Positions 13,101-24,459 are shown, counted from the first letter of the stretch. The stretch: 64,000 nucleotides of DNA from Crambe crambe (GCA_963924555.1 OZ004582.1:7564001-7628000), one strand, 5' to 3'. The notes: generated by a model from the letters alone, not told the origin. Translations and numbers: made by a program.

Positions 13101-16100
13101 TTGTGTTTCCTCCACATCAGAATTGGTGTTATTCGATACTTCAACATAGAAGGTCTCAAGCACATCATCATCAAAGAGCCTCAAGTTCTCTTCGACAAGA
13201 TCACCAATCTCCTTGTGAAGACCTTTTCTGGTGAGTTCCTTAGAACAAGTGTGGTGCTTGATTTCAGAGAAAAGGGTATTCTCACAGCATCAGCCTTTGA
13301 AAATGTGTTGAATAGTGACGATAAGATCAAACCCAATGAGTTTCTTCAACTTCTTGTTCATCTGCGCATCGTCACTCCTCTTGTCACACCTGGAGACAAA
13401 GAAGACCAGGAAAAGAGATACTTCATTCCGTGTGTCCTAAACCACGTCCCAGAGTTCAAAGGAGACACAGTGAGCAATATTCTACCACTTTTATTCAAGT
13501 TCAAGAGTGACCATTGCCCGAAGGGTATCTTTGGTATCTTATCTACTCACCTCATGACCCCAGAAAAGGCTGAAAGCGAAGAAGTTGGTACGACATTCGT
13601 TCTAATCCATGACAAAATCTTTAAAGATCAGGTGTCCTTTGAAGTCCACTCCCCTTGGGAGGAGCAAGACGAGATGTCCCTGAAAGTCTACTCTACCCAC
13701 TTAGAAGTGAAATTCTTTCCCTTTTCATCCGATGACGATCGCGATACTCCCCTGAAAGAAGTGTGCAATAACGTGCGTCAGATCCTGGAGAAGTCAATCC
13801 TCAGATCCTTGAAGGACCTCCATTACAGCAAAGAGAAGCTCGATCCCATGGCATGCTTCAAGTGTGAACATTGTACTCAAATCCATCCAGTAAAGACAGG
13901 AAGAACTCACCACAGGATATACTGTAACAAAGCTCGTAAAGGAAGTCGCATCCCACTCAATGGAAGATGCTGGTACAATGAAGGTCAGTCCATTTAAGCA
14001 CAGATCTCCCTGTGTAGGAAACAATATATTGACCTTATTACACTTGAATGTGTAACATGACCCTTTACTTATCTAGCCTTGCATGTCCAAGTCACAACTG
14101 TTATCCTGTAACCCATAATTTCAAACCACTGAAAGATAAAATCCCAATATGGTACTTTACTAACCCATTACCATAGCAATCAACCATTGCACATGCTCAG
14201 AAGTGTTAACACATTATCATTGTACAGGGGTTTTCAGGTTGGTTGACCAGTAGAATTTGCACATGTGCAAGATAAATTCAAGCGAGCACAATATACTGTC
14301 ATATAAATGCAATGATCTTAAATTTTGCGAGCACGAATTTAATTCTGCACAGTCGGCAAATTTTGTGTCAACCAACCTGAAAACCCCTGTAAACTTTGTT
14401 GTAGACTATGAGCCTCCCACAACCACATCAGTCTCATCTCCCCTGCCACGTTCTCCACCACAACCAACTCCACGTAGGAATCCTCCTTCTGACCCTGCTG
14501 CAGGAAACAACAGAGCAGAGATTGGAATCAGACACAGAACAAGTAAGCATACTCCTGTATAAGTCACAGCTGTTATCCTGTAATTTATAATTTCAAACCA
14601 CTGAAAGCAATATGGCACTTTACTACCATAGCAATCAACCACTGCACATGCTCAGAAGTGCTAACACATTATCATTGTACTTTGTTGTAGACTGTGAGCC
14701 TCCCACGACCACATCAGTCTCATCTTCCCTGCCACGTTCTCCACCACAACCAACTCCACGTAGGAATCCTCCTTCTGACCCCGCTGCAGGAAACAACAGA
14801 GCAGAGATTGGAATCAGACACAGAACAAGTAAGCATACTCCTGTATAAGTCACAGCTGTTATCCTGTAATTTATAATTTCAAACCACTGAAAGCAATATG
14901 GCACTTTACTACCATAGCAATCAACCACTGCACATGCTCAGAAGTGCTAACACATTATCATTGTACTTTGTTGTAGACTGTGAGCCTCCCACGACCACAT
15001 CAGTCTCATCTTCCCTGCCACGTTCTCCACCACAACCAACTCCACGTAGGAATCCTCCTTCTGACCCCGCTGCAGGAAACAACAGAGCAGAGATTGGAAT
15101 CAGACACAGAACAAGTAAGCATACTCCTGTATAAGTCACAGCTGTTATCCTGTAATTTATAATTTCAAACCACTGAAAGCAATATGGCACTTTACTACCA
15201 TAGCAATCAACCACTGCACATGCTCAGAAGTGCTAACACATTATCATTGTACTTTGTTGTAGACTGTGAGCCTCCCACGACCACATCAGTCTCATCTTCC
15301 CTGCCACGTTCTCCACCACAACCAACTCCACGTAGGAATCCTCCTTCTGACCCCGCTGCAGGAAACAACAGAGCAGAGATTGGAATCAGACACAGAACAA
15401 GTAAGCATACTCCTGTATAAGTCACAGCTGTTATCCTGTAATTTATAATTTCAAACCACTGAAAGCAATAGCAATCAACCACTGCTCATGCTCAGAAGTG
15501 CTAACACATTATCATTGTACTTTGTTGTAGACTGTGAGCCTCCCACGACCACATCAGTCTCATCTTCCCTGCCACGTTCTCCACCACAACCAACTCCACG
15601 TAGGAATCCTCCTTCTGACCCTGCTGCAGGAAACAACAGAGCAGAGATTGGAATCAGACACAGAACAAGTAAGCATACTCCTATGTAGCTGACATGCCTG
15701 TAGCAACTGAGGAAAGTAGAGGAGTCCTTCTGTTGACAAATCCTTACTGATAGTGTTAGATAATTGCAAAAACTCCCACCCACAAACATGTGGACCAACG
15801 GAACATAGAAAGTACTAATTCTTTCCATGTTTAGCGAGAACTCCTTTGATGAACTCTTTCATGCCTGCTTCATCCCGAACCCGCCCTACATGAAAGAGTT
15901 CATCAAGGGAGTTGAAAAGGCCATCACTAAGAAATAGAATGATTGATAGAAAATTAGTGCATTCCATGTTCGTTGGTCCCACGTGTTCAGGGGCAGGTCC
16001 CATCTTGTTCTCATAGTACTATAGTAGTCTGTCCATTTTCTCCAGTTGTTGACTGTTCATCGTACATATCCTCCCTCCCTACCTGTGCCCATCCCCTCCT

Positions 16101-16977
16101 GGAGCAACGGTTGGACTGGGACCATAAGGGAGTGGACCAAGACCTGAACACTATAGCAGATCACATGCTGGACTGGGAGAAGAAGCTCTCCACTCCTCTG
16201 AAACTGACTACCATTGAAATACACGATGTCAAATTTTTGCACTCTGACCCTGTTCTCCTGAGGTAAGATAGAGGCAGCTGCTGAGCAAGGAATTTTAGTG
16301 AATGCGAGTCATTATTTTCATTATCAATTCCCTTTTAAAAATATTTTTTGATCACAAAAATCCACAAAAATTTCCCCCACTGCATGGAAGTTGAATTCGT
16401 GCAAATAATATATGCTCCCCCCCCAAACTGATTATTCTATTCTCTTCTTCCTCAAAATTTACTCTCTAGCTTTGTCCATTATTCATGCCAGCATAGCTAC
16501 ACATACAGGACTATTACATAATCCTGAAGTGAGAATTCTCGTGAAATGATAAGGAAAAGATGGAGCAGCAAGAGTAAAAATGCAGTCGTGCAATTCGCAA
16601 TGAGGAACAGGAAGAAGTGTTTAGCTCATTAATATTGACTTTGCTTTCAGCTTTCTCTCCTATCTAAGTACCTATTATTAAAAATGTGCTAGCATATTTT
16701 GTCGCGGTCTAATTAATGCATGGGACTTGGTAATTTGTATGCAGGAGAGCAGTGTTGAGGAAGTGGAAAGAGAAGGAAGGTCTATGTGCCACCTATGGGA
16801 ACCTGTTGAGGGCGTGTTGTGAGGGAGGAGACACAAGTACTGCTCAAGTCATCTGTGATATACTGAGGGAGAAGACAAAGGAGGAGGGTAAGTATTCAAC
16901 CACTTGAATCCAACCACACTACTTGTTGACCCTCGTAATCTATGTCCCATTCAGCACCTCTTCATTGGAACTACTAG
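7149..16977 (+). CDS. Receptor A: ANK-ZU5-Roc-COR-Death domain protein
   Basis: Exons are 7149-9891, 9953-10462, 10523-10623, 10677-10823, 11375-11546, 11884-13983, five linker exons (14405-14542, 14691-14828, 14977-15114, 15263-15400, 15531-15668), 16046-16262, 16745-16887 and 16955-16977. Phases agree throughout and give 2281 residues. Residues 1-914 hold about 27 ankyrin repeats, followed by ZU5 (to about 1085) and a UPA-like region. The Roc GTPase has P-loop GPTGSGKS near 1254, DTGGQ near 1420 and THKD near 1509. COR follows to about 1860, then a CFKCEHC...HH...YC cluster. The Pro-rich linker comes in five copies and is followed by a Death domain with the ATYGNLLRAC motif. The chassis resembles DAPK1-type Roco proteins and ZU5-Death receptors, so a cytoplasmic sensor that recruits death adaptors is inferred. 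The normal Roc-exon acceptor is mutated (ACAC for ACAG); an in-frame acceptor at 11882-11883 would rescue it. The 7-residue last exon is the least certain part; splicing onward to 17386 is an alternative. Confidence 0.8.
7390..9800 (+). repeat. 204-bp double-ankyrin repeat array, 12 units (gene A)
   Basis: The 68-codon unit (two 33/34-residue ankyrin repeats) recurs 12 times, with long stretches identical at the nucleotide level. Differences concentrate at the codon after LLH (H, D, Y, R, S), after AC (Q, R, K, E), in the DDxNxT loop, and in the two codons before GKEE. The last unit is diverged and lacks six codons present in B and C. Confidence 0.92.
11134..11276. repeat. MITE with CAGGGTTTATTTCAA termini in intron
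   Basis: The ends are complementary (CAGGGTTTA... and ...TAAACCCTG). Equivalent copies sit in the same intron of gene B (27009-27163) and gene C (40921-41067), so it was inserted before the gene duplications. Confidence 0.6.
11617..11768. repeat. Palindromic MITE with CAGTGGATTGCA termini
   Basis: An inverted repeat of about 50 bases, starting CAGTGGATTGCAACAT and containing TTTACATAGC, is flanked by TA. This suggests a Tc1/mariner- or pogo-type non-autonomous element. Orthologous copies are at 27514-27665 and 41393-41544 in genes B and C. Confidence 0.7.
14225..14389. mobile_element. 165-bp MITE, TA target duplication
   Basis: Perfect 23-base terminal inverted repeats begin CAGGGGTTTTCAGGTTGG, and the element is flanked by TA on both sides. 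It lies in the intron before the first linker exon of gene A. The corresponding position in the four other linker units reads straight through as ATTGTACTTTGTTGTAG, giving an empty-site comparison. Confidence 0.88.
14405..15668 (+). repeat. Five-fold tandem duplication of a linker exon (286-bp unit)
   Basis: Each unit contains a 138-bp phase 1-1 exon encoding a Pro/Ser/Thr-rich 46-residue linker (CEPPTTTSVSS...RSPPQPTPRR) plus about 148 bp of intron. The period is 286 bp, except for the last unit (268 bp, an 18-bp deletion). Units 2-4 are practically identical. Because every exon is phase 1-1, any number can be spliced without frame change. Gene C has two such exons, while gene B has an unrelated linker. 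Confidence 0.9.
15826..15935. repeat. Inverted pair of truncated Roc-exon starts
   Basis: The first 50-odd bases of the Roc exon (encoding GMKEFIKGV) occur first on the minus strand and then immediately on the plus strand, forming a hairpin. The plus-strand copy then degenerates through stops. The same structure is at 44393-44503 in gene C and 31418-31523 in the remnant after gene B, always in the intron just 5' of the Death exons. Confidence 0.75.
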
Positions 16978-17213
16978 CAAATGGGAAGATTATTATTATT
17001 TATTGATTACAGCATTCGACCTGTGACATGCTTCCTCTACAGCTGGTTAAATTTTACACCTCTTCTGTCTAGCTATGCTATTTCGATTCTGGCCGGGTTC
17101 TTTGGGTCTTTCTGGACCTGACATTTTTTCTGTGTACAGTGTTACTCTATATTATTCATTTCTTTTTGGTTTATGCATTTGTTATTATTCTCATTGTTGT
17201 TATCATTGTCATC

Positions 17214-17247
<34 letters not shown>

Positions 17248-17252
17248 CATTG
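17214..17252. repeat. GTT microsatellite
   Basis: A GTT/TTG triplet run lies in the T-rich stretch between the Death exons of gene A and PREPL fragment P2. Related T-rich runs occupy the same place in the other units. Confidence 0.9.
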
Positions 17253-17378
17253 TTATCATCTTGTTATTACATGTATCATTGTTATTATTATTGTCATTTC
17301 TACTCAACGTTATAGCGTTTGTAGCAATACTTACCCTTTACCAAACGATATTGTTACGGTATCTACTCTTTACCAATC

Positions 17379-20300
17379 ATGTCAGCTCTGAAGCTGCACT
17401 GGCTGCTGAAGAGAGGGAGCAGTGGATTCCGCAGGAGACTGAGAGAAGAGTTAGTTAGGACCCAGAAAGAGGTCACCAAGCAGAGAGAGCATCAGTGGAG
17501 TGCCATTGAACACCTCTTGGACAAAGACAACGACCACAACAGCAGTGCAACAGATCTTCAAGACGTCTTCAGAAATAAACAGAGTGTGCACAAAATTGGT
17601 ATGGTATGGTACTGAAAGTGGATGCTGTGGGGAAATATTTATGTCTGTAGCAATCAATTCTGAAAAGAGAATAAGAAAAATGTTTTGTATCGGTCAACAT
17701 GATAACAGATTCCTGCAAACCTCTACAACCAGGACACCTTTCATGTGTCCCATCTGATTAAAAATATCAAAATGAGGTCACCTTTCCAATCAGATGTACA
17801 TTTAATCCACCTATCACCCACTCTAGCACCCTTACACTCCTCTAATCTGGACATTTCTTTCTGTTCCCAAAAGTGTCACCTCCAAGAGGACAAACCTCTC
17901 AACAAAGGACAATCTAAAAGTACCTTTGTATATACACTCTATACAAAATAACCTCCAAAAGAGGACAACCTCTCTACAAAGGACAACAGGCTGGGTCCCA
18001 AGTGTGTCCATTATCACACTGTAGCTAGATAAGTGGGTAAAGGGTTTCCATCAATATAATTATGACCCCATTGTAATTTCATATGCAGTGAGTGACCAGA
18101 AGCTTCACACTTTAGTGTGTACTCAAAAATGCAATCTTCTTCAGGCAGGCCATTTCAGGTCTGGCTGTATGATCACCACCTCCATAACGATGTTCTGATA
18201 TTTGAGGAAAAGAATGAAAGGTTCGAAATTGGGAGGGAAAGGCTTGATGTCATCTAATATTGGTGCAGCTGTACTGTGGATATTGCCATGACGAGAGATG
18301 GGAAGTATATCACTGTCAATGGTAACTCACGCACATCATCTGAGGTACGTATGAAGTACTTACCTTCGATAAAGGATGCTCCGAAAGAGGACAGGACAAA
18401 CCTCTCGATAAAAGACAATCCATTGTATACAAAATAACCTCCAAAAGAGGACAACCTCTCTACAAAGGACAAAAGGCTGGGTCCCAAGTGTGTCCATTAT
18501 TCTGAGGTTCCACTGTAATCACCTCTCATGGGCCCTTTGAAATGTACAAGTCACATGACCTGTCTTGTGATACTACAGGTCCATCTAATGAAGTCACATG
18601 ACCTGGTGGGAAGTCTAGAGTTGGTGAGACGGCATGAACCCATGATTGAGTACTACATTGAACATGCGCATGACAAGTTCTATATATTCACCAACATTGG
18701 AACTGACAGAGAATACAAGGCATAATAACATAGCATCAGAGTATTATAAAAAATTCATCTGTCTGTCTGTTTGTCTGCCTGTCTGTCTATCTGTCTTTGT
18801 TTAGTTAATGGTTGCTGAAACATCCACCCCACAAGTTTGGAGACTGTTCTACCAACCAACTGAAGGCGTGAGTCTGTAATTGAAAATTCTCATGGGACAA
18901 CGTATTTAAGTCTGTCTCATGTAGAAAATATTAATCAGCTGAATTGAATTTGCCAATTACTTAGTTATGGTGAGCCAAAAGTTTAAGTGGCTAACATTTT
19001 GTTGGGGGTGTGGAAACACAGCATGATGTGCAAAGCATAAGCATGCTGAGATTGTGTCATTAGGTTGTAATCAATGAGTGAAGAAGTGTTTCCTCCAGGA
19101 CAACCCACTGTGGACAGTGCAGGACCATGGTTACCAGCACTTGATACAAAGACGATCACTATAATTATCCTTGCATTATCTCTGGGTGGTCCTATTAGTC
19201 GGATAATTATTATAATTGTTGTATTCTTCCTTCTAACATTTTTGTACTTCTCTTTAATTATTAATTAGCTGATGCTACATGATATGGAAGTGTACACAAA
19301 CCATGTGATCTTGTATGGGAGCGACAACATGCTTCCGGTTGTCATAGTAATGGACCCGGATGGGAGCAGTGAACCCTACATGATGGATGCCCCTTTTTAT
19401 TTAAAGAATTCAAAACTGTGTCCAACTCTAGAGTGATTCGGATGCCTGCTGCATTGAAAGGACACTTGAGAATATCGTAAGCAGTGAAATATAATGCAGT
19501 ACTGAGTAGGACTATGGGATAATATTAATATCATTGCATTATGATTCAGTTTTATAAAGATTAAGGCAACTGCATTTCACTAACCAATTTTCTTCTTAGA
19601 GGGTATATGAGGTCTTTCTCATTTTACTTTGTTTATTTATTTGTTATTGTTGTTTGTTTATTTGTTTTTATGAACTTCAAGAGTGATCATATTCCGTTAT
19701 GGCTGTCTTCTCCATTCATACGTCCCTATTGCTCTCTAATCACAGCAAATGGAAAGAAAGAGAGAAAATCAGTTCCTAACTGCACACCCAAGACTAAGAA
19801 CAAGTACAAGTTGGAAAGAAAGAAGCATTCGAGTTCGATTTCAACCCAAGGTAATCAACAATTCTGATTTTTATTGATCACATCCATGCACTATCACATA
19901 TTGACTCAGCTCACCAGATAGCAGGGCATTCCTGGAAAGCATATGCCCTTACAGCACTCTTACCCCCCAGGTACGTAAGTTACCATGGTAAATAGAGGGG
20001 AATCCCCAATACAAGACACTCTGAAAGAGGACAAACTTCTCAACAACTTCAGGACGATCTAAATGTACCTTTGTAAAATAACCTCCAAAAGAGGACAGCC
20101 TGGACAAAATGCTGGATCCCAAATGTGCCCATTATTTGAAGGTTCATACTTGGAGGAAAATGCTACAGTTATACTTGTCTGGATCTAATTATGACAGTAT
20201 GTACCCAGGACTATCCTTCTTTTTATATCACTGGATCAAAGTACGACTGCATTGTTCCCTTCAAAGGAGTTAAACGGTTTGCTAAAAGGCTTGAAGAATG

Positions 20301-20848
20301 TGTGAAGTTGCACAGATCGAGAAGCAGTGCTACTACTAGCGAGCTCGAGAATCAAGGTCAAGATGCCCCCAGGGGAGACACCCATAAGGGAACGAACACA
20401 ATAGGAGTCCAATCAGAAGGAGGAAATTGTGAGGTTTTTGACAGATGGGATAGAAGACATAGTGTAGGAAAGGGTTGGTCCTTAAGAAGAGGAACAGTAT
20501 TATTCCGAGAGCTTGGGGCTGAGGGTCACTCTGACAGCAATAACATCATCACGAAATGCAATGAGGTAATACAAATAGCTCCTATTATATTAATGAGGTA
20601 ATTAAAAACATGGTGAAAAAACTCCAATAAAGAAAAGGACAATCTAATTACCATCTGTATACACACTCTATACAAAATAACCTCCAAAAGAGGACAACCT
20701 CTCTACAAAGGACGAAAGGATGAGTCCCAAGCGTGTCCATATATTTGGAGGTTCCACTGCGTATAAAATGAGGTATTAATAAACATGTATTCCCCCTTCA
20801 GATTGTTCTCGAGATCACTTTTCTTCATAGGGGACTTGGACTGGGTGC
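17379..20848 (+). pseudogene. PREPL-like fragment P2, internally deleted but with C-terminus
   Basis: This copy has E1 (17379-17597), E2 (about 18147-18352), E3, E4 (LMVAETSTPQVW replaced here by a V-start variant near 18804), E5 from 19269 (LHDMEVYTNHVILYGSDNM) and E6 about 19680-19850 (SDHIPLWLSSPFI). Uniquely in the array it also keeps the 3' end. The block at 20191-20600 encodes YPSFYITGSKYDCIVPFKG, in which the Asp is in the position of the S9 catalytic Asp, and GAEGH, a candidate catalytic His. The final exon near 20803-20848 encodes FLHRGLGLGAPT and a stop. Exons for the nucleophile-serine region are missing. The segment between the Asp and His motifs is longer than in other S9 enzymes. 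In-frame TAA in E2 and the GC donor after E3 are as in the other copies. It is unlikely to be an active peptidase. Confidence 0.65.
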
Positions 20849-21163
20849 CCCTACAATTAACTCTGCTAATGAATGAATCAATCATTTAGTGAGTCAGAAG
20901 AAAGTAGAAAGTGAATCATGAATATCAAATGGAACAGCAAGGCTGTGAATTCCAATGATGATTAGAATGCCTTCACACCTGTAAGGTATCTGTTCTAAGC
21001 AGCACTATTAATTTTGTTTGTGGCAACGCCTGCATAGTTTTGATAATTTTTCTCCAATTGAAAAAATGGGGGGGGGGATAATTATTAATACTATAAATAA
21101 AATTATGCTAGCATATTTTGTTGAGGCCTAATTCATGCATGGGACTTAATTATTTGTGTGCAG

Positions 21164-21306
21164 GAGAGCAGTGTTGAGGAAGTGGAAGGAGAAGGAAGGT
21201 CTATGTGCCACCTATGGGAACCTGTTGAGGGCGTGTTGTGAGGGAGGAGACACAAGTACTGCTCAAGTCATCTGTGACACACTGAGGGAGAAGACAAAGG
21301 AGGAGG
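21164..21306 (+). pseudogene. Orphan second Death-domain exon (type 1)
   Basis: The sequence is nearly identical to exon 16745-16887 of gene A and carries the same GTAAGT donor and upstream intron. It continues into a copy of the short terminal exon (APLHWNY, here ending in TAA). No other receptor exon precedes it. It marks a duplicated 3' end attached to PREPL fragment P3. Confidence 0.8.
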
Positions 21307-21787
21307 GTAAGTATTCAACCACTTGAATCCAACCACACTGCTTGTTGACCCTCGTAATCTATGTCCCATTCAGCACCTCTTCATTGGAACTACTAACGAA
21401 TGAGAAGATTATTATTATTTATTGATCCTGTGACATGGCTTCCTCTACAGCTGGTTAAATTTTATACGTCTATGCTATTTCGATTCTGGCCGGGTTCTTT
21501 GGGTCTTTCTGGACCTGACATTTTTTCCGTGTACCGTGTTACTCTATTCTTTTTGGTTTGTTCATTTGTTATTGTTCTCATTGTTGTTGTTATCATCGTC
21601 ATTATTGTTGTTGTTGTCATCATCTTATTATTGTTGCTACATGTGACATTGTTGTCATTTCATCACATCTTCTTGTTTATCATTGTTATTGTTCTTACAT
21701 TGACTTCCTACTCATCGTTATAGCGTTTTGTAGCAATGCTTACCCTTTACCAAACGATATTGTGACGGTATCTACCCTTTACCAATC

Positions 21788-22363
21788 ATGTCAGCTCTGA
21801 AGCTGCACTGGCTGCTGAAGAGAGGGAGCAGTGGGTTCCGCAAGAGACTGAGAGAAGAGTTAGTTAGGACCCAGAAAGAGGTCACCAAGCAGAGAGAGCA
21901 TCAGTGGAGTGCCATTGAACACCTCTTGGACAAAGACAACGACCATATATTGACATTTTAAAAATGGTTGATCTCTCTTAAGGCAACTGCATGTCATTGG
22001 TGAAACTTAGATTTCTTTGTTTGTTTGTTATTGTTGTTTGTTTGTTTGTTTGTTTATTTATAATAGAACTCCAGAGTGATCATATTCCTTTATGGCTGTC
22101 TTCTCCATTCATACGTCCCTATTGCTCACTAATCACAGCAAACAGAAAGAAAGAGAGAAAATCAGTTCCTAACTGCACACCCAAGACAAAGAACGAGTAC
22201 AAGTTGGAAAGAACTTGTGCCATTAATGATAAGGATTACATTAGATTTTGAGTGCTATAAAGTATCATTTCTCAGGATGGTGTTGAAGTACCCATCACCC
22301 TGTGCTACCATGGAGACAAGATGAAGCAAGATAGGAACAATCCATTGCTAGTCCATGTGTATG
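21788..22363 (+). pseudogene. PREPL-like fragment P3, large internal deletion
   Basis: E1 is cut at about 21945 and joined directly to the right end of the TTAA-MITE known intact at 35216-35581. It is then followed by E6 (about 22065-22250, SDHIPLWLSSPFI) and E7 (22276-22363, DGVEVPITLCYHGDKM...NPLLVHVYG). E7 is the entry into the alpha/beta-hydrolase domain of S9 peptidases. E2-E5 are gone, so this copy cannot encode an enzyme. Confidence 0.7.
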
Positions 22364-22407
22364 GTGAGTGCTCAACTTTTTTCTTTTTTTTCTCTCACAT
22401 ATGCAGT

Positions 22408-22495
22408 GGAACCTCCGAATAATGGACACACTTGGGACCCAGCCATTTGTCCTTTGTAGAGAGGTTGTCCTCTTTCAAAGTGGAGGTTCCACTGT
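22408..22495. repeat. Short pogo-like MITE with CAGTGGAACCTCC termini
   Basis: An 88-bp foldback element starts CAGTGGAACCTCC and ends with the exact complement. Flanking TA is plausible on the right. Longer relatives containing CAAAAGAGGACAACCTCTC and GGGTCCCAAGTGTGTCC lie at about 5016-5166, 5507-5662, 17877-18016, 18358-18517, 19998-20152, 20625-20762, 33528-33712, 34048-34206, 35996-36090, 46400-46483 and 46823-46975. Most are in PREPL introns. Confidence 0.75.
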
Positions 22496-22554
22496 ATAAA
22501 GTCTATTTGCATTCACCTTTGCCCCTTGATCATTCACTATACCCAACGTCAGAG

Positions 22555-23305
22555 GCATTTTGAAACCACTATTGAGTCCCACAATGCCAAGCTGTAAAAA
22601 CCTCTTAAAAAGAGCAAGTTTAAAACTATGTGTGAGACTAGGTGGAATGAGAGACATACTACTTTAGAAGATTTTAATGACATGTATTCACCCCTGTGCA
22701 ATTGCCTAGATGATATTTCAAGTAATAAAGATGGTATTTGGAACAGTAAGGCTATCACAGAAGCTAACGGGATTCTTCATAGCATTACCAAACCAATTTT
22801 ATTGCTGCATTTATAGTTAATTTCTACATCTTTGGTTATACCCGACATTTGAGTGTCCTTTCACAAGGTTCCACAGTGGATGCATACACTCAAATTGATA
22901 AGGTGAAAAAAATTATATCTGATCTAAGAAAAGAAAGTGTCAAAGAATTTGAACCGTAATTTGAACCCATGCTTGCAATGGCAAAAAATGCTAATTCAGA
23001 TTGGATGCATGTTCCTAGAATTTGCCAGAAGCAAACAGCAAGGAGTAACATTGCAGCATCATCACCTAAGGACTATTGGCGGCTGACCATTTTTTATTCC
23101 TTTTCTTGATCATTTGCAGCAGGAGTTTGAGAACAGGTTTAGTCAGTTATCTCAATTTGGTGCCATCTCAGTTACCCAAAGCACCTGAGTCAGTTTATAC
23201 TTCTGTGTTCCATCGTTTCAAAGATATTAATCTTCCTTCTCCAGCATATTTCAATCAAGATGGAAAATGCTATGGGCTGATGTTGAAAACCCCCCATCAT
23301 CACTG
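22555..23305 (+). pseudogene. hAT transposase remnant, longest copy
   Basis: Blocks in three frames read CETRWNERHTTLEDF, GILHSITKPILLL and SPKDYWRLTIF, then EFENRFSQLSQFG and SPAYFNQDGKCYGL. 'CETRWxERH' followed by these later blocks is the order found in hAT transposases of the DUF4371/P52rIPK type. Many stops and frameshifts are present. The downstream half is duplicated at 23587-23996. Confidence 0.7.
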
Positions 23306-24290
23306 AGTCTATTAGTAGTGATATGCATGTTCCTAAAAAGTTATCCCAACACATTTAGCACCAGTAACTGCAGCAAGTGTGGAGCTAGCCTCGTACCCAG
23401 GCCCACTTTTTTCGCGGAGCGGTGGGCGGGCCTGGATACGAGAGGCTAGTGTGGAGCGTGCAAATGAGGTACGAGGCTAGTGTGGAGCGTGCAAATTCTG
23501 TTCTAAATTTTATAAAAAATAATAGGAGATCATCAACAGGACATCAACGATTGAATTCTTTATATTCATAAGGACATAAAACTTGCAGTAATAGGTGAAA
23601 AAAAATATATCTGATCTCAAGTGTCAAAGAATTTGAACCGTAATTTGAACCCATGCTTGCAATGGCAAAAAATGCTAATTCGGATTTGATGCATGTTCCT
23701 AGAATTTGCCAGAAGCAAACAGCAAGGAGTAGCATTGCAGCATCATCATCACCTAAGGACTATTGGCGGCTGACCATTTTAATTCCTTTTCTTGATCATT
23801 TGCAGCAGGAGTTTGAGAACAGGTTTAGTCAGTTATCTCAATTTGGTGCCATCTCAGTTACCCAAAGCACCTGAGTCAGTTTATACTTCTGTGTTCCATC
23901 GTTTCAAAGATAATCTTCCTTCTCCAGCATATTTCAATCAAGATGGAAAATGCTATGGGCTGATGTTGAAAACCCCCCATCATCACTGAGTCTATTTTAG
24001 TAGTGATATGCACGTTCCTAAAAGTTATCCCAACACATCTAGCACCAGTAACTGCAGCAAGTGTGGAGCTAGCCTCGTACCCAGGCCCGCTTTTTTCGCG
24101 GGGCGGTGGGCAGGCCTGGATACGAGAGGCTAGTGTGGAGCGTGCAAATGAGGTACGAGGCTAGTGTGGAGCGTGCAAATTCTGTTCTAAATTTTATAAA
24201 AAATAATAGGAGATCATCAACAGGACATCAACGATTGAATTCTTTATATTCATAAGGACATAAAACTTGCAGTAATAGGTTTGTATGATC
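22905..24290 (+). repeat. Direct duplication of about 0.7 kb (hAT tail plus hairpin)
   Basis: The segment from about 22905 to 23580 is repeated with few differences at about 23595-24290. It includes the hAT C-terminal remnant, the GCTAGCCTCGTACCCAGG hairpin and the sequence CAACAGGACATCAACGATTG. Only the P3-B interval shows this duplication. Confidence 0.8.
23587..23996 (+). pseudogene. hAT transposase remnant, second tandem copy
   Basis: Encodes the same YWRLTILIPFLDHLQQEFE and FNQDGKCYGLMLKTP blocks as the preceding remnant, with the same class of frameshifts. It arose through the local 0.7-kb duplication. Confidence 0.7.
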
Positions 24291-24340
24291 CCTAGGAGAA
24301 TGTCACTCATTTGCCCTCTCTAACATCCGCCCTTTACATA

Positions 24341-24420
24341 GAGTGGGCGCGGTTTATCAAAATGGTTGTGGTTAAGGGAAAGTGGGCGTTCCCACCCAAA
24401 AGTGGGCGTGGTCATGCAAA
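24341..24420 (+). promoter_or_regulatory. GGGCGTGG box cluster upstream of gene B
   Basis: Two to three GTGGGCG words (GTGGGCGCGGTTTATC, AAAGTGGGCGTGGTC) end 40 bp before the start codon. They match the arrays before genes A and C, but with fewer units. The promoter role is inferred. Confidence 0.4.
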
Positions 24421-24459
24421 AAATTTTCGACCTTGGCGCTGCATGCTCTGCATCCACCC

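Noticed and set aside
12927..13184. Minus-strand frames over the Roc-COR exons
   Set aside because: They mirror strongly conserved plus-strand coding sequence and carry no start or splice signals of their own.
14406..15828. Long minus-strand frames across the linker exons
   Set aside because: They are repeated shadows of the linker exon and its intron, with no independent start context or protein-like features.
19074..19268. Hydrophobic 64-codon frame (repeated at 50473-50667)
   Set aside because: It looks like a membrane segment but consists of T-rich intron sequence before PREPL exon E5, and it is not preserved in P4.
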